Shown piece by piece: positions 25,694 to 32,829 of a DNA stretch of 39,831 bases. The position numbers and the translations under genes are program-made. Below the pieces are notes generated by a model that made no database searches, had not been told where the DNA came from, and saw only the letters and a program-made list of their open reading frames with translations. Origin of the DNA: an uncultured Porphyromonadaceae bacterium (GTDB lineage: Bacteria; Bacteroidota; Bacteroidia; Bacteroidales; Muribaculaceae); assembly GCA_900548875.1 (NCBI GenBank), contig URMA01000023.1, positions 1 through 39,831 on the forward strand, read 5' to 3'. Every line of letters begins with the position of its first letter. Position 1 is the stretch's first letter.

Positions 25694-25701
25694 ATGGATA
25701 A
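25607..25701 (+). repeat. Promoter-leader direct repeat, copy 2
   Basis: Partner of 23816-23910 (7 mismatches in 95). Contains TTTG (25613-25616), 21-nt spacer, TATCTTTG (25638-25645) and ends in ATGGATAA, the first codons of the SUKH pseudogene. The strongest conserved block is 25640-25681, identical in both copies. Confidence 0.85.
25613..25645 (+). promoter_or_regulatory. Promoter in leader repeat copy 2
   Basis: TTTG-N21-TATCTTTG, 49 nt ahead of the SUKH pseudogene ATG. Confidence 0.65.
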
Positions 25702-26033
25702 GAAAGAATTAGAAAATCTATTGATGCGATTCTCCCATTTGGGAGTCTCCCATTCGAAAAACGGAGCGTTGATGATTGGAAAGGCTCCGCATATTGCCGA
25801 ATTTGCCTGGCTTAATGTCGTACCCCTGTATTACAGAAGCAGAAGTATGCGATTTGGAGAAGAAACTGGGATGCGCTATTCCTGAAGTTTACAGGAATTT
25901 TCTGATGAATGTATCCAATGGTTTGAACGTAATGAATTGCACATTGGCGTTGCATGGCTGTAGGACGTCATACAACAGGGCTGATTTTGAATCACGTTAT
26001 CCATTTAATATTAGATTAAAATGTTTGATATGA
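25694..26033 (+). pseudogene. SMI1/KNR4 (SUKH) immunity gene, frameshifted and 3'-truncated
   Basis: Two overlapping frames give one damaged SUKH-family protein. Frame A from ATG 25694 reads MDKKELENLLMRF, HSKNGALMIGKAPHIAEFAW, LNVVP and stops soon after. Frame B, shifted near 25822-25832, continues with the SUKH core: ITEAEVCDLEKKLGCAIPEV then YRNFLMNVSNGLNVMN. Family homology fades after FESRYPFNI (~26000) and the frame ends at 26033 inside the next gene, so roughly the last third to half of a normal 150-190-residue SUKH protein is missing. SUKH proteins are immunity factors for polymorphic and contact-dependent nuclease toxins. Two separate lesions (indel and 3' replacement) mark it as dead. 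Confidence 0.75.
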
Positions 26034-26602
26034 AAATGCTTTATCTCATTATATTATTAATGTTCTTTTCTTTTGTTTGCGAAGCGAAAGATAAAGAAAG
26101 TATATCAGATTCTATAGAAATAGTCAGTCAAATAAAAGCTGATAAAGTATTATCTGCTTTTGATAGTATAAAAGCTGCCAAACTCCTATATTCTATAGAA
26201 GACAAATACTATTATGTGATAATTCAGGTATCCACTCTTTATTATAAGGAGTTTTTTATAAGTTTATCAGATAATGGAGATATTGATGAAATACGCTTAA
26301 TATTATATGAAGATAATACAAGAAGAAAAAGAAAACAAAATAGACAGTATAAGGAATTATTATCAAAAGCTGAGCCTATATTTACGTTTGATAAAAAATT
26401 ATCAAATGATTATATAACTAGAATACCAAATGCAAAATATATTGGAGAGAGATATTCGTATTTTGTATTAAAAGACTTAAATAATGTAAAATATATAGAG
26501 TATCGTTTACCGGTAATAACATTTCCATCTCCTATAAGTGCTTACCTTCTAGCATATTTAATCAGGCGTTTATCAGATGAAATAAAACTCTTAGACCGTT
26601 GA
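26021..26602 (+). CDS. Small exported protein of unknown function
   Basis: 193 residues; signal peptide MKMLYLIILLMFFSFVCEAK begins at an internal Met (26030), and either ATG is possible. The mature part is very rich in Ile, Lys, Tyr and Asp and is AT-coded. Two patterns are visible: a helical charged stretch (EDNTRRKRKQNRQYKELLSK) and ISAYLLAYLIRRL near the C-terminus. No family recognised. Its start overlaps the tail of the SUKH pseudogene, so it now occupies the space where the rest of that gene should be, which suggests cassette replacement. Candidate immunity protein by context only. Confidence 0.55.
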   Translation: MFDMKMLYLIILLMFFSFVCEAKDKESISDSIEIVSQIKADKVLSAFDSIKAAKLLYSIEDKYYYVIIQVSTLYYKEFFISLSDNGDIDEIRLILYEDNTRRKRKQNRQYKELLSKAEPIFTFDKKLSNDYITRIPNAKYIGERYSYFVLKDLNNVKYIEYRLPVITFPSPISAYLLAYLIRRLSDEIKLLDR

Positions 26603-26621
26603 TTAGTCTTTTGTTTTTTAG

Positions 26622-26650
26622 TAGGGACATTTAGTAAATAGATGTCCCTA
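26622..26650. other. Inverted repeat / stem-loop
   Basis: TAGGGACAT (26622-26630) and its complement (26642-26650) make a perfect 9-bp stem with an 11-nt loop, with a T run upstream and an A run downstream. For the plus strand the U tail is on the wrong side, so it is not a standard terminator for the gene ending at 26602. Confidence 0.5.
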
Positions 26651-26704
26651 AAAACCTCCTTATATACTGGTATTCAGTGATTTAATTTGTAAAGGTAAGA
26701 TTAA

Positions 26705-27160
26705 ATGAAAGTACACTCAATAATCATCATAATGTGTTTGAGTTTCCTATTGACAGGATGCTCAAACAAGTCTAAATCTCCAGATCAAACACTATGTTTT
26801 GAAGATTTGCCTATTGATGTCAGACTCAAATTTAAGCAAGTTTACAATTACTGCCCTCCTCCTGTTATCAAAGGAAGTGACACAATAGAATATATGCCCC
26901 CGTTCATTGAGGCTCATAATATGAATGGAGATACTGTTTCCATCAAATCGTCTAAGATGATATTTAGTAACTCTTTTACAATCAGTAGTAATGGCAAACG
27001 AATAAAATTGGATTTAAATATATTAGAACGCGTTTTCATTATAAAAGGAGATTCTATATATTACCCAATATCCGGGAATGGTATAACCACTGACGGTGAG
27101 CCACGTTCGTCTACTGTTAACGTGGATACTTTGCTATTCCAGGTATCAATCATGAAGTGA
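26705..27160 (+). CDS. Small lipoprotein of unknown function
   Basis: 151 residues with a clear lipobox: MKVHSIIIIMCLSFLLTGCSNKS (LTGC, Cys19). Mature region has KVH-free polar sequence with CPPPVIKGSDTIEYMPPFIE and a short beta-rich second half (VFIIKGDSIYYPISGNG). No family recognised. AT-rich like its neighbours, own leader of 102 bp after the previous gene, no good TAnnTTTG match directly upstream. Expected to be anchored in the inner or outer membrane. Position in a run of small exported genes makes an immunity or accessory role possible. Confidence 0.6.
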   Translation: MKVHSIIIIMCLSFLLTGCSNKSKSPDQTLCFEDLPIDVRLKFKQVYNYCPPPVIKGSDTIEYMPPFIEAHNMNGDTVSIKSSKMIFSNSFTISSNGKRIKLDLNILERVFIIKGDSIYYPISGNGITTDGEPRSSTVNVDTLLFQVSIMK

Positions 27161-27379
27161 GATTATTTTCCTGTTTTGAGAAACTTTATCAAGATTGGTG
27201 TTCTCGTATCTTACGGTTCAGCCCTGAGCCCCATACAATATGCGGAAAGCAAGTCTATCAATGGGCTATATCGGAAAATATTTAGCCCAACAGGAGGGCC
27301 GTCAGAGAAAATTATGCTACCTTTGGGATAGAGCGTAACGGGAAGAATATCATAAACTTCCATTAAAATTAGAAAGCGT
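27161..27379. other. Non-coding gap with higher GC, no recognised gene
   Basis: 219 bp. The centre (27200-27330) is clearly less AT-rich than its neighbours and has short open frames on the plus strand (for example from ATG 27241) that stop after 25-40 codons. I think it is a remnant of an older gene, but no family could be assigned. Confidence 0.35.
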
Positions 27380-27625
27380 ATGTCACGAAAAATATTAGTT
27401 ATAGGATTAAAGGTTATAGGTACCTTAGTTCTAATATATTCTGCATTTATGATAGTGCTTATATCAATTTTTGATTTGCTCTCAATGTCGGTAAATATAA
27501 GTTTTACTGGGTTTCTTATAGAAGAGATTATTCCTCATGCTTCTGCTGCAGTTGCGTTGATTTTTCTTATTAGACACATCTGGACTACGAATAAGAAGAA
27601 ATCAGATACTCTTAAAAGAATTTGA
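27380..27625 (+). CDS. Small membrane protein, two transmembrane segments
   Basis: 81 residues: hydrophobic segments at about 5-32 (ILVIGLKVIGTLVLIYSAFM) and 45-67, with a basic tail (TNKKKSDTLKRI) predicted cytoplasmic. No family recognised. The ATG follows a purine-rich AAATTAGAAAGCGT leader. Real gene status rests on the coherent two-helix topology and lack of a competing frame; it could still be chance in AT-rich DNA. Confidence 0.45.
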   Translation: MSRKILVIGLKVIGTLVLIYSAFMIVLISIFDLLSMSVNISFTGFLIEEIIPHASAAVALIFLIRHIWTTNKKKSDTLKRI

Positions 27626-27626
27626 T

Positions 27627-27642
27627 TTTTGTCCGGACAAAA
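27627..27642. promoter_or_regulatory. 16-bp perfect palindrome, possible operator
   Basis: TTTTGTCCGGACAAAA lies 2 nt after the small membrane protein stop and 26 nt before the lipoprotein start at 27669. It lacks a loop, so it is more like a dimer-protein site than a terminator. Tentative. Confidence 0.35.
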
Positions 27643-27668
27643 CTGTATAAAATATCTATTTAGTATTC

Positions 27669-28250
27669 ATGAAAAATTATATGAAAAATTTTGCTATCTA
27701 TTTATTATTGTGTTCATTAACATTATCTGCTTGCCGTCAGCAAGACAGACAGCGCAATTTGGCAAATTGTGATACCGTATTTCTTGATTCCACAAGGACA
27801 GAATCCCCAGCTAATTACGAAGAAACTTTACTTGTTGATTCTGCTAAAGTGACTATTGTTGCGGCTGTACTGGGTGCGAATGCAATAAACATTTCAGTAT
27901 ATAAAGACAGAGAAGGCGTTATTGAACAGGAATCGTCTCCACGCCTGAAAGAAAAGCTATCAGAAGCAGAATCGAAGTTAATTATAAAAAGAATCAGTAA
28001 TGTATTTATAGAGTCTAAAAGTGATATTATTGTTTCTAAAAAATATTTTCCTGAAGTAGTGGTAGCAGACTATCCTTGGTTTACATTTGAAATTTATATA
28101 AAGGGAGAGAAAATTGTTAAAGATTATATTGTAGGAACCCGACAAGATCATTATGAAATAACATATTCGAAATCTTTTTTAGATTTGTATAATCATTTAT
28201 TCGATAAGGCAGAAAGTCTATATGAGAGAAGTAAATATACGGACAAATAA
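27669..28250 (+). CDS. Small lipoprotein of unknown function
   Basis: 193 residues. Lipoprotein signal MKNFAIYLLLCSLTLSAC (LSAC lipobox) starting at the internal Met at 27681; the ATG at 27669 gives four extra residues. The mature chain has an acidic, helix-like segment SSPRLKEKLSEAESKLIIKRI and ends with a charged helix (DLYNHLFDKAESLYERSKYTDK). No family recognised. Last gene before about 700 bp of debris. As with the other small lipoproteins here, immunity or surface accessory roles are possible from location. Confidence 0.6.
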   Translation: MKNYMKNFAIYLLLCSLTLSACRQQDRQRNLANCDTVFLDSTRTESPANYEETLLVDSAKVTIVAAVLGANAINISVYKDREGVIEQESSPRLKEKLSEAESKLIIKRISNVFIESKSDIIVSKKYFPEVVVADYPWFTFEIYIKGEKIVKDYIVGTRQDHYEITYSKSFLDLYNHLFDKAESLYERSKYTDK

Positions 28251-28966
28251 AAGAGTAACGCAAGTAATATTATTATTGAAATTACTATCATATGGTAATG
28301 CCACATTTGGAGCAAAAATAATGAAAACTTGATATTAAGACAGAAAGATATAAATGTTTGCCGCAAAATAGGGCCACTATGATTGAATCTAATGCTCGAA
28401 AATCCATAAATATTTCGCCAAGTCGGAATATTGTTATAAACCGAACAACGATAAGCTGAAATATTCCAAAGGAAATTCGTAGATGCCGTCAGTTTTTTGC
28501 GTGCAGAATTACACGTTTGTGAAATTGTTCGGAAGAATATCTCACAAACCAATGGTTGGGAGAGTGAATGCGAAAAAACAGAGGAAACTATATACGCCAC
28601 ATGTTATTATTAATTTAATTTGCCCAATCGTCTATTTAACATAATATAAATTACAATCGCGAAAAGGAGAAATTAATATTGGAAAAATTGTTAACAAAGA
28701 TGGCAGTTGCATAAGGAAATACATGCACACTTTGAAACAAAAGAAAAATGCATGAGAAAAATTAGGAGAATCCGAACAACAACAAACAAAATCCAAAGAA
28801 GAAATACAGCTAAATTTTATTTGAGCAAAAAACAGTACGAACAAATAAAGACAGCAAACGAATGAACAGCAATATATTATAATCCCAAAAGTCCGATGGA
28901 ACCCGACGAGAATCAAATATTTCCATCAAATCTGATTAATGATACAGAGAGGCCACAGAAAATGAG
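28251..28966. other. Degenerate AT-rich stretch without an intact gene
   Basis: 716 bp. The plus strand has short interrupted frames such as 28458-28614 (AEIFQRKFVDAV, SFLRAELHVCEIV, RKNISQTNGW; ~53 codons) with codon texture of real protein but closed at both ends by stops. Plus- and minus-strand frames of 90-135 codons that overlap it have abnormal Cys/Phe-rich composition and look like antisense shadows. I read the region as decayed coding DNA. Confidence 0.5.
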
Positions 28967-29362
28967 TTAACGGACCTTGTAAAATTCTTCAAAGCTATTG
29001 TCACTATAGAACACAACAATCTTTGAAACCTTTTTTTGTTCTACGTCTGATTTTGATGTGGAAACAAAATCAGAGCCTGGTAATGGGAATATGTTTGCCG
29101 ACTCCGGAGAAATACCGGACACGGACATCGTATCGCCTTGTTCCGAAGTAAACATACTTCCTTCACCGAACATTAGCCACAAAACAGATAAGTTCGGATA
29201 GATCGAATGAATCTTAGCAATGATCTCATCACTAATTTTCTTGTTTCTGCCACTTAAAATCTGAGAAGCCGTGGGTCTCGGAATTTTACAATTATCGGCA
29301 AATTGTGATTTTGAAATGCCGGCAGTATCTAAAAATAGATTCAATCGTTCAACAATATCCAT
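28967..29362 (-). CDS. XRE-type helix-turn-helix transcriptional regulator
   Basis: 131 residues. N-terminal HTH (about 5-65): VERLNLFLDTAGISKSQFAD, PRPTASQILSGRNKKISDEI and LSVLWLMFGEGSMF, the last being the conserved end of the Bacteroidota phage-repressor-like HTH. After a Ser-rich linker the C-terminus has the motif KVSKIVVFYSDNSFEEFYK, seen in many Bacteroidales members and perhaps a dimerisation strand. It is transcribed toward the debris and away from a block of CAAATGTAAA repeats, one of which overlaps its own promoter, so autoregulation is likely. It may be a relic of a mobile element regulator. Confidence 0.85.
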   Translation of the reverse strand: MDIVERLNLFLDTAGISKSQFADNCKIPRPTASQILSGRNKKISDEIIAKIHSIYPNLSVLWLMFGEGSMFTSEQGDTMSVSGISPESANIFPLPGSDFVSTSKSDVEQKKVSKIVVFYSDNSFEEFYKVR

Positions 29363-29385
29363 AAAATTGAGCTTTTTGTTATTTG

Positions 29386-29417
29386 CAAATGTAAAACAAA
29401 TAATTCACAATAGCAAA
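29386..29417 (-). promoter_or_regulatory. Promoter and candidate operator of the HTH gene
   Basis: Minus strand TTTG (29414-29417), 20-nt spacer, TACATTTG (29386-29393): full consensus, 24 nt before the ATG. The palindrome ATTTGCAAAT (29381-29390) overlaps the -7 box, so a repressor there would block transcription. Confidence 0.6.
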
Positions 29418-29975
29418 TATAATTATTTATTTTTACAAATTTACATTTGAGAATAGATAAAAGTGCAGTATTAACAACCCGTGTGTCAACATCAATAAAA
29501 GCTTTAACTTTAATGCTTTTAATCATTGATTATAAACATAATATATAAAAACAATAAAGCCCACTCATGTAGCAGGCGTAGACCAATTATCAACAAACAA
29601 ACACTTTAATATTAATATGCTATTTCATTGGTTTTCATCTGATTACAAATAATGTTAATTTATCTATACCTTAAACGGGATTGGTGTATTTGCATTTGCA
29701 TATTGCAAATTTGCGGCAAATTGTACGGTATGTTCTATTTTGATTTGCAAATACAAATACAAAATAATACGCCCAGCATTCGTATTTGCATATTATTCAA
29801 ATGTAAATTCCGTTATAAGCTGGCCTATAGTTTTTCTCTTTGCATTCAACTCTGATTTTCTGAAGTGCATATCTCCCCTACTCTTTTTTGTAACCTATGA
29901 GAATCCGATAATTCCGAGGGATTGTCAAAACATTTTCATATATTCAATTCTCAATGAGTTCAGGATACAATAAAA

Positions 29976-30006
29976 ATTGCCAGAAATGAGGTACAAATCT
30001 GGCAAT
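29976..30006 (-). terminator. Distal terminator of etfBA-acd operon
   Basis: 9-bp stem ATTGCCAGA / TCTGGCAAT, followed on the minus strand by a U run. Backup to the proximal one. Confidence 0.65.
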
Positions 30007-30035
30007 AAAAAAGGTCCATCCTTTAAGAATGGACC
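30005..30035 (-). terminator. Proximal terminator of etfBA-acd operon
   Basis: GGTCCAT/ATGGACC stem (30013-30019, 30029-30035) with a long U run on the minus strand, 27 nt after the acyl-CoA dehydrogenase stop. Confidence 0.75.
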
Positions 30036-30061
30036 CCATATAGTTTGAATTTCAATCTCTG

Positions 30062-31762
30062 TTATTTATACATTTCCAAAGATTCTGCTACAAAGCTATT
30101 AATGAATTTTGAATGTTTTCCAACCTCTGCCTCTGCATAATTGATATATACATTTGCAGATTTTTCAAAACGCTCATTACGAGTTGCATCAAATAGCAGT
30201 AAATAGCCCATAATAATATGTCCGGCCATCTCTACCAAACGACGTGCATGGAAATCTACATATTCAGTATTCTTGGGTTCGGTTACCTTATTTACTGCAG
30301 CCTCATACAAAGCAGTCATTGCAACCAAACGTTCTTTCAAAGCATTCAGGCTTTCTGCATATTGCAGTTCATTATAGGCTTTGATTTGATTCAGATATGT
30401 ACCGGTCGTGACGTGGCGAATGGCAGCAACTACCTGAAGTTGAGTTGTACCTTCATAAATTGAAGTAATACGTGCGTCACGATAGATTCGTTCACAAGCA
30501 TAATCTTTCATGAATCCTGAACCGCCATGAACCTGAACAGCATCATAGGCATTCTGATTGCAGAATTCGCTACCCATTCCTTTCGCAACCGGAGTAAAGG
30601 CATCAGCCAAACGCTGATATTTCTTCATTTCGGCACGTTCTTCAGGAGTCAGGCTACGTTCTTTGGCAATGTCTTCATACACCTTGTACATATCAACAAA
30701 ACGTGTTGTTTCGTACAGCAAGCTGCGTGAAGCGTCCAATTTAGCCTTCATCAATGAAATCATTTCATATACAGCCGGGAATTCAATGATCGCCTTTCCG
30801 AACTGTTTGCGGTCATTTGCATAGGCCAACGCTTCGCGGTAAGCAGCTTCACTAACGCCCACCGACTGTGCGGCAATACCCAAACGGGCACCGTTCATCA
30901 ATGCCATCACATATTTGATCAAGCCCAATTTGCGAGAACCGCAAAGTTCAGCTTTCGCATTCTTGAATACAAGCTCGCAAGTCGGAGAACCTTTGATACC
31001 CATTTTGTTTTCAATGCGACGGACAGTTACACCCCCGTCGTTTTTGTCATAGATAAACATAGACAAACCACGGCCGTCATGACTGCCCTCTTCCGAACGT
31101 GCCAAAACCAAGGCAATATTACCATCACCATTGGTAATAAAACGTTTCACACCATTCAGTCGCCATGTACCGTCCTCTTCGTTGTATGTAGCTTTCAGCA
31201 TAACAGCCTGCAAATCGCTACCAGCATCCGGCTCTGTAAGGTCCATTGCCATTGTTTCACCGGCACAAACACGAGGCAAGAAACGGCTTTTTTGGTCTTC
31301 GTCTGCAAATTCGTAGATGGTTTCAGCACAATCCTGCAATCCCCAAATATTTACGAATCCTGCATCTGCGCGGCTGACCATGTCGGCCGCCATAATGTAA
31401 GGAACGGCGGAGAAATTCAGGCCGTTGTAACGACGAGGAAGTGAGATGCCCATCAATCCGGCTTTAACCAAGGCATCAAGATTCTTTTGTGTACCTTTCG
31501 CATATACGACATGACCGTCAACGACATGAGGACCTTCATGGTCAACGTCCTCTGCATTGGCAGCTACAATCTCACCTGAGATTTCGCCTGCAATTTCAAG
31601 GACTTTTTCGTAAGAATCCATAGCATCCTCAAAATTCAAGGGTGCATAGTCGTATTTTTCTGCGTCAGTATAATTTCTTTCTTTAAGTTCGACAATCTTC
31701 TGCATCAATGGATGCGTCAAGTGATGTCTAAGGTCTGGGTTATCTGTATAAAAATTAGCCAT
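30062..31762 (-). CDS. Acyl-CoA dehydrogenase family protein (long form)
   Basis: FAD enzyme oxidising an acyl-CoA to the 2-enoyl-CoA, or running in reverse as a reductase, with electrons exchanged through ETF. 566 residues: the usual 380-residue core (MDLTEPDAGSD, RRIENKMGIKGSPTCELVF, ARLGIAAQSVGVSEAAYREAL, DRKQFGKAI, VQVHGGSGFMKDYACER, and the IYEGTTQLQ active-site Glu region) with an additional C-terminal helical domain of ~130 residues as in long-chain acyl-CoA dehydrogenases. Follows etfA by 12 nt. In an anaerobe this trio may act in butyrate or acrylyl-type reduction; substrate not predictable. Confidence 0.92.
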   Translation of the reverse strand: MANFYTDNPDLRHHLTHPLMQKIVELKERNYTDAEKYDYAPLNFEDAMDSYEKVLEIAGEISGEIVAANAEDVDHEGPHVVDGHVVYAKGTQKNLDALVKAGLMGISLPRRYNGLNFSAVPYIMAADMVSRADAGFVNIWGLQDCAETIYEFADEDQKSRFLPRVCAGETMAMDLTEPDAGSDLQAVMLKATYNEEDGTWRLNGVKRFITNGDGNIALVLARSEEGSHDGRGLSMFIYDKNDGGVTVRRIENKMGIKGSPTCELVFKNAKAELCGSRKLGLIKYVMALMNGARLGIAAQSVGVSEAAYREALAYANDRKQFGKAIIEFPAVYEMISLMKAKLDASRSLLYETTRFVDMYKVYEDIAKERSLTPEERAEMKKYQRLADAFTPVAKGMGSEFCNQNAYDAVQVHGGSGFMKDYACERIYRDARITSIYEGTTQLQVVAAIRHVTTGTYLNQIKAYNELQYAESLNALKERLVAMTALYEAAVNKVTEPKNTEYVDFHARRLVEMAGHIIMGYLLLFDATRNERFEKSANVYINYAEAEVGKHSKFINSFVAESLEMYK

Positions 31763-31774
31763 TGTCCGAAAATT

Positions 31775-32803
31775 TTACTTTGAATTCTTTTTGTAATACT
31801 TAATCAATGACGGAATAACCTCTTCCAAATTGCCTGTAATTACATAATCGGCGATTTTGTTGATCGGAGCATCCGGATCACTGTTGATAGAAATAATGAT
31901 AGAGCTGTCCTGCATACCGGCAATGTGTTGGATTTGTCCGGAAATACCGCAGGCAATATACAGTTTCGGATGTACAGTTACACCAGTTTGACCAATTTGG
32001 CGTTCATGTTCAGTAAATCCGGCATCTACGGCTGCACGTGAAGCACCCACTTCTGCACCGATTGTTTCTGCCAACTGATAGAGCAAATTGAAGTTTTCCT
32101 TGCTTCCTACTCCATAACCGCCGGCTACAATAATCGGAGCATTCTTGATGTTGATTTTTGATTTTGCAATATGACGGTCGATGATAGATACGACATAATC
32201 AGTTTCTGCAATGTATTTCTTCGGATCCAGATTTACAACGGTTCCTTTGTAGTTGGCATCGAAAATTTCCTTCTTCATTACTCCCTCACGTACTGTTGCC
32301 ATTTGAGGACGGCATTCAGGATTGACGATTGTTGCCACGATGTTACCACCGAAAGCCGGACGAATCTGCATAAGCAGGTTTTCATAAATTTTACCGGTCT
32401 TCGGATCTTTGTGGTTGCCGATTTCCAGTGCTGTACAGTCGGCAGTCAAACCGCTGTGAAGACACGAAGATACGCGCGGGCCCAAATCACGGCCGATGCA
32501 AGTTGCACCCATAAGGCAAACTTGCGGTTTGATTTCCTTGAACAAGTTAATCAATGCTGAAGCATGCGGCAGTGACGTGTAAGGATAAAGTCGCTTGTCT
32601 TCAAATTTATAGACAACGTCTACGCCATACGGGAATATCTGATTCTCAATATTCTCCAGATTGTCACCCAACACAATGGCTTCCAATTTGACGCCAAGTT
32701 GGCTCGCCAAAGAACGGCCCTTCGTAAGCAATTCCAAACTTACATCTGCAATATTGCCGTCTTCGTACTCGCAATATACGATTAGATTATTATTGTCAGT
32801 CAT
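31775..32803 (-). CDS. etfA: Electron transfer flavoprotein subunit alpha (FixB/EtfA)
   Basis: Alpha subunit of the ETF heterodimer with C-terminal FAD domain. 342 residues: N-terminal domain (LIVYCEYEDGNIADVSLELL), then IIVAGGYGVGSKENFNLLY, GASRAAVDAGF and GQTGVTVHPKLYIACGISGQ followed by QHIAGMQ and IISINSDPDAPINKIADYVI, the full FAD-binding module. Follows etfB by 26 nt and precedes the acyl-CoA dehydrogenase by 12 nt, so the three form one operon. Confidence 0.94.
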   Translation of the reverse strand: MTDNNNLIVYCEYEDGNIADVSLELLTKGRSLASQLGVKLEAIVLGDNLENIENQIFPYGVDVVYKFEDKRLYPYTSLPHASALINLFKEIKPQVCLMGATCIGRDLGPRVSSCLHSGLTADCTALEIGNHKDPKTGKIYENLLMQIRPAFGGNIVATIVNPECRPQMATVREGVMKKEIFDANYKGTVVNLDPKKYIAETDYVVSIIDRHIAKSKINIKNAPIIVAGGYGVGSKENFNLLYQLAETIGAEVGASRAAVDAGFTEHERQIGQTGVTVHPKLYIACGISGQIQHIAGMQDSSIIISINSDPDAPINKIADYVITGNLEEVIPSLIKYYKKNSK

Positions 32804-32829
32804 AATTTTCGCTTTTTAATAAATTACTG

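Larger units (their letters stand above)
29363..30061. other. AT-rich intergenic region with repeated CAAATGTAAA / TTTGCA motifs
   Basis: 699 bp with no credible gene. CAAATGTAAA occurs at 29386-29395 and 29798-29807 and, inverted, at 29440-29449. A dense TTTGCA/TGCAAA cluster spans 29686-29752, including palindromes GCAAATTTGC (29705-29714) and ATTTGCAAAT (29743-29752). The right end holds the two acyl-CoA dehydrogenase operon terminators. Confidence 0.6.

Noticed and set aside
28193..28600. Minus-strand frame of 135 codons overlapping the lipoprotein 3' end
   Set aside because: Overlaps a likely real gene, begins with unusual Ser/Cys/Phe-rich sequence, has no recognisable family.
28632..28916. 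Minus-strand frame of 94 codons
   Set aside because: Very Cys- and Phe-rich, as expected for the complement of A-rich DNA; no RBS or promoter match.
29561..29600. GC-richer patch resembling a tRNA or attachment site
   Set aside because: No cloverleaf or T-loop could be drawn and no direct-repeat partner was found at the other end of the island.
29652..29973. Two overlapping plus-strand frames of 67 and 77 codons
   Set aside because: Composition follows the TTTGCA/ATAC repeats (Cys, Ile, Tyr-rich) and not protein-like; better explained as regulatory DNA.
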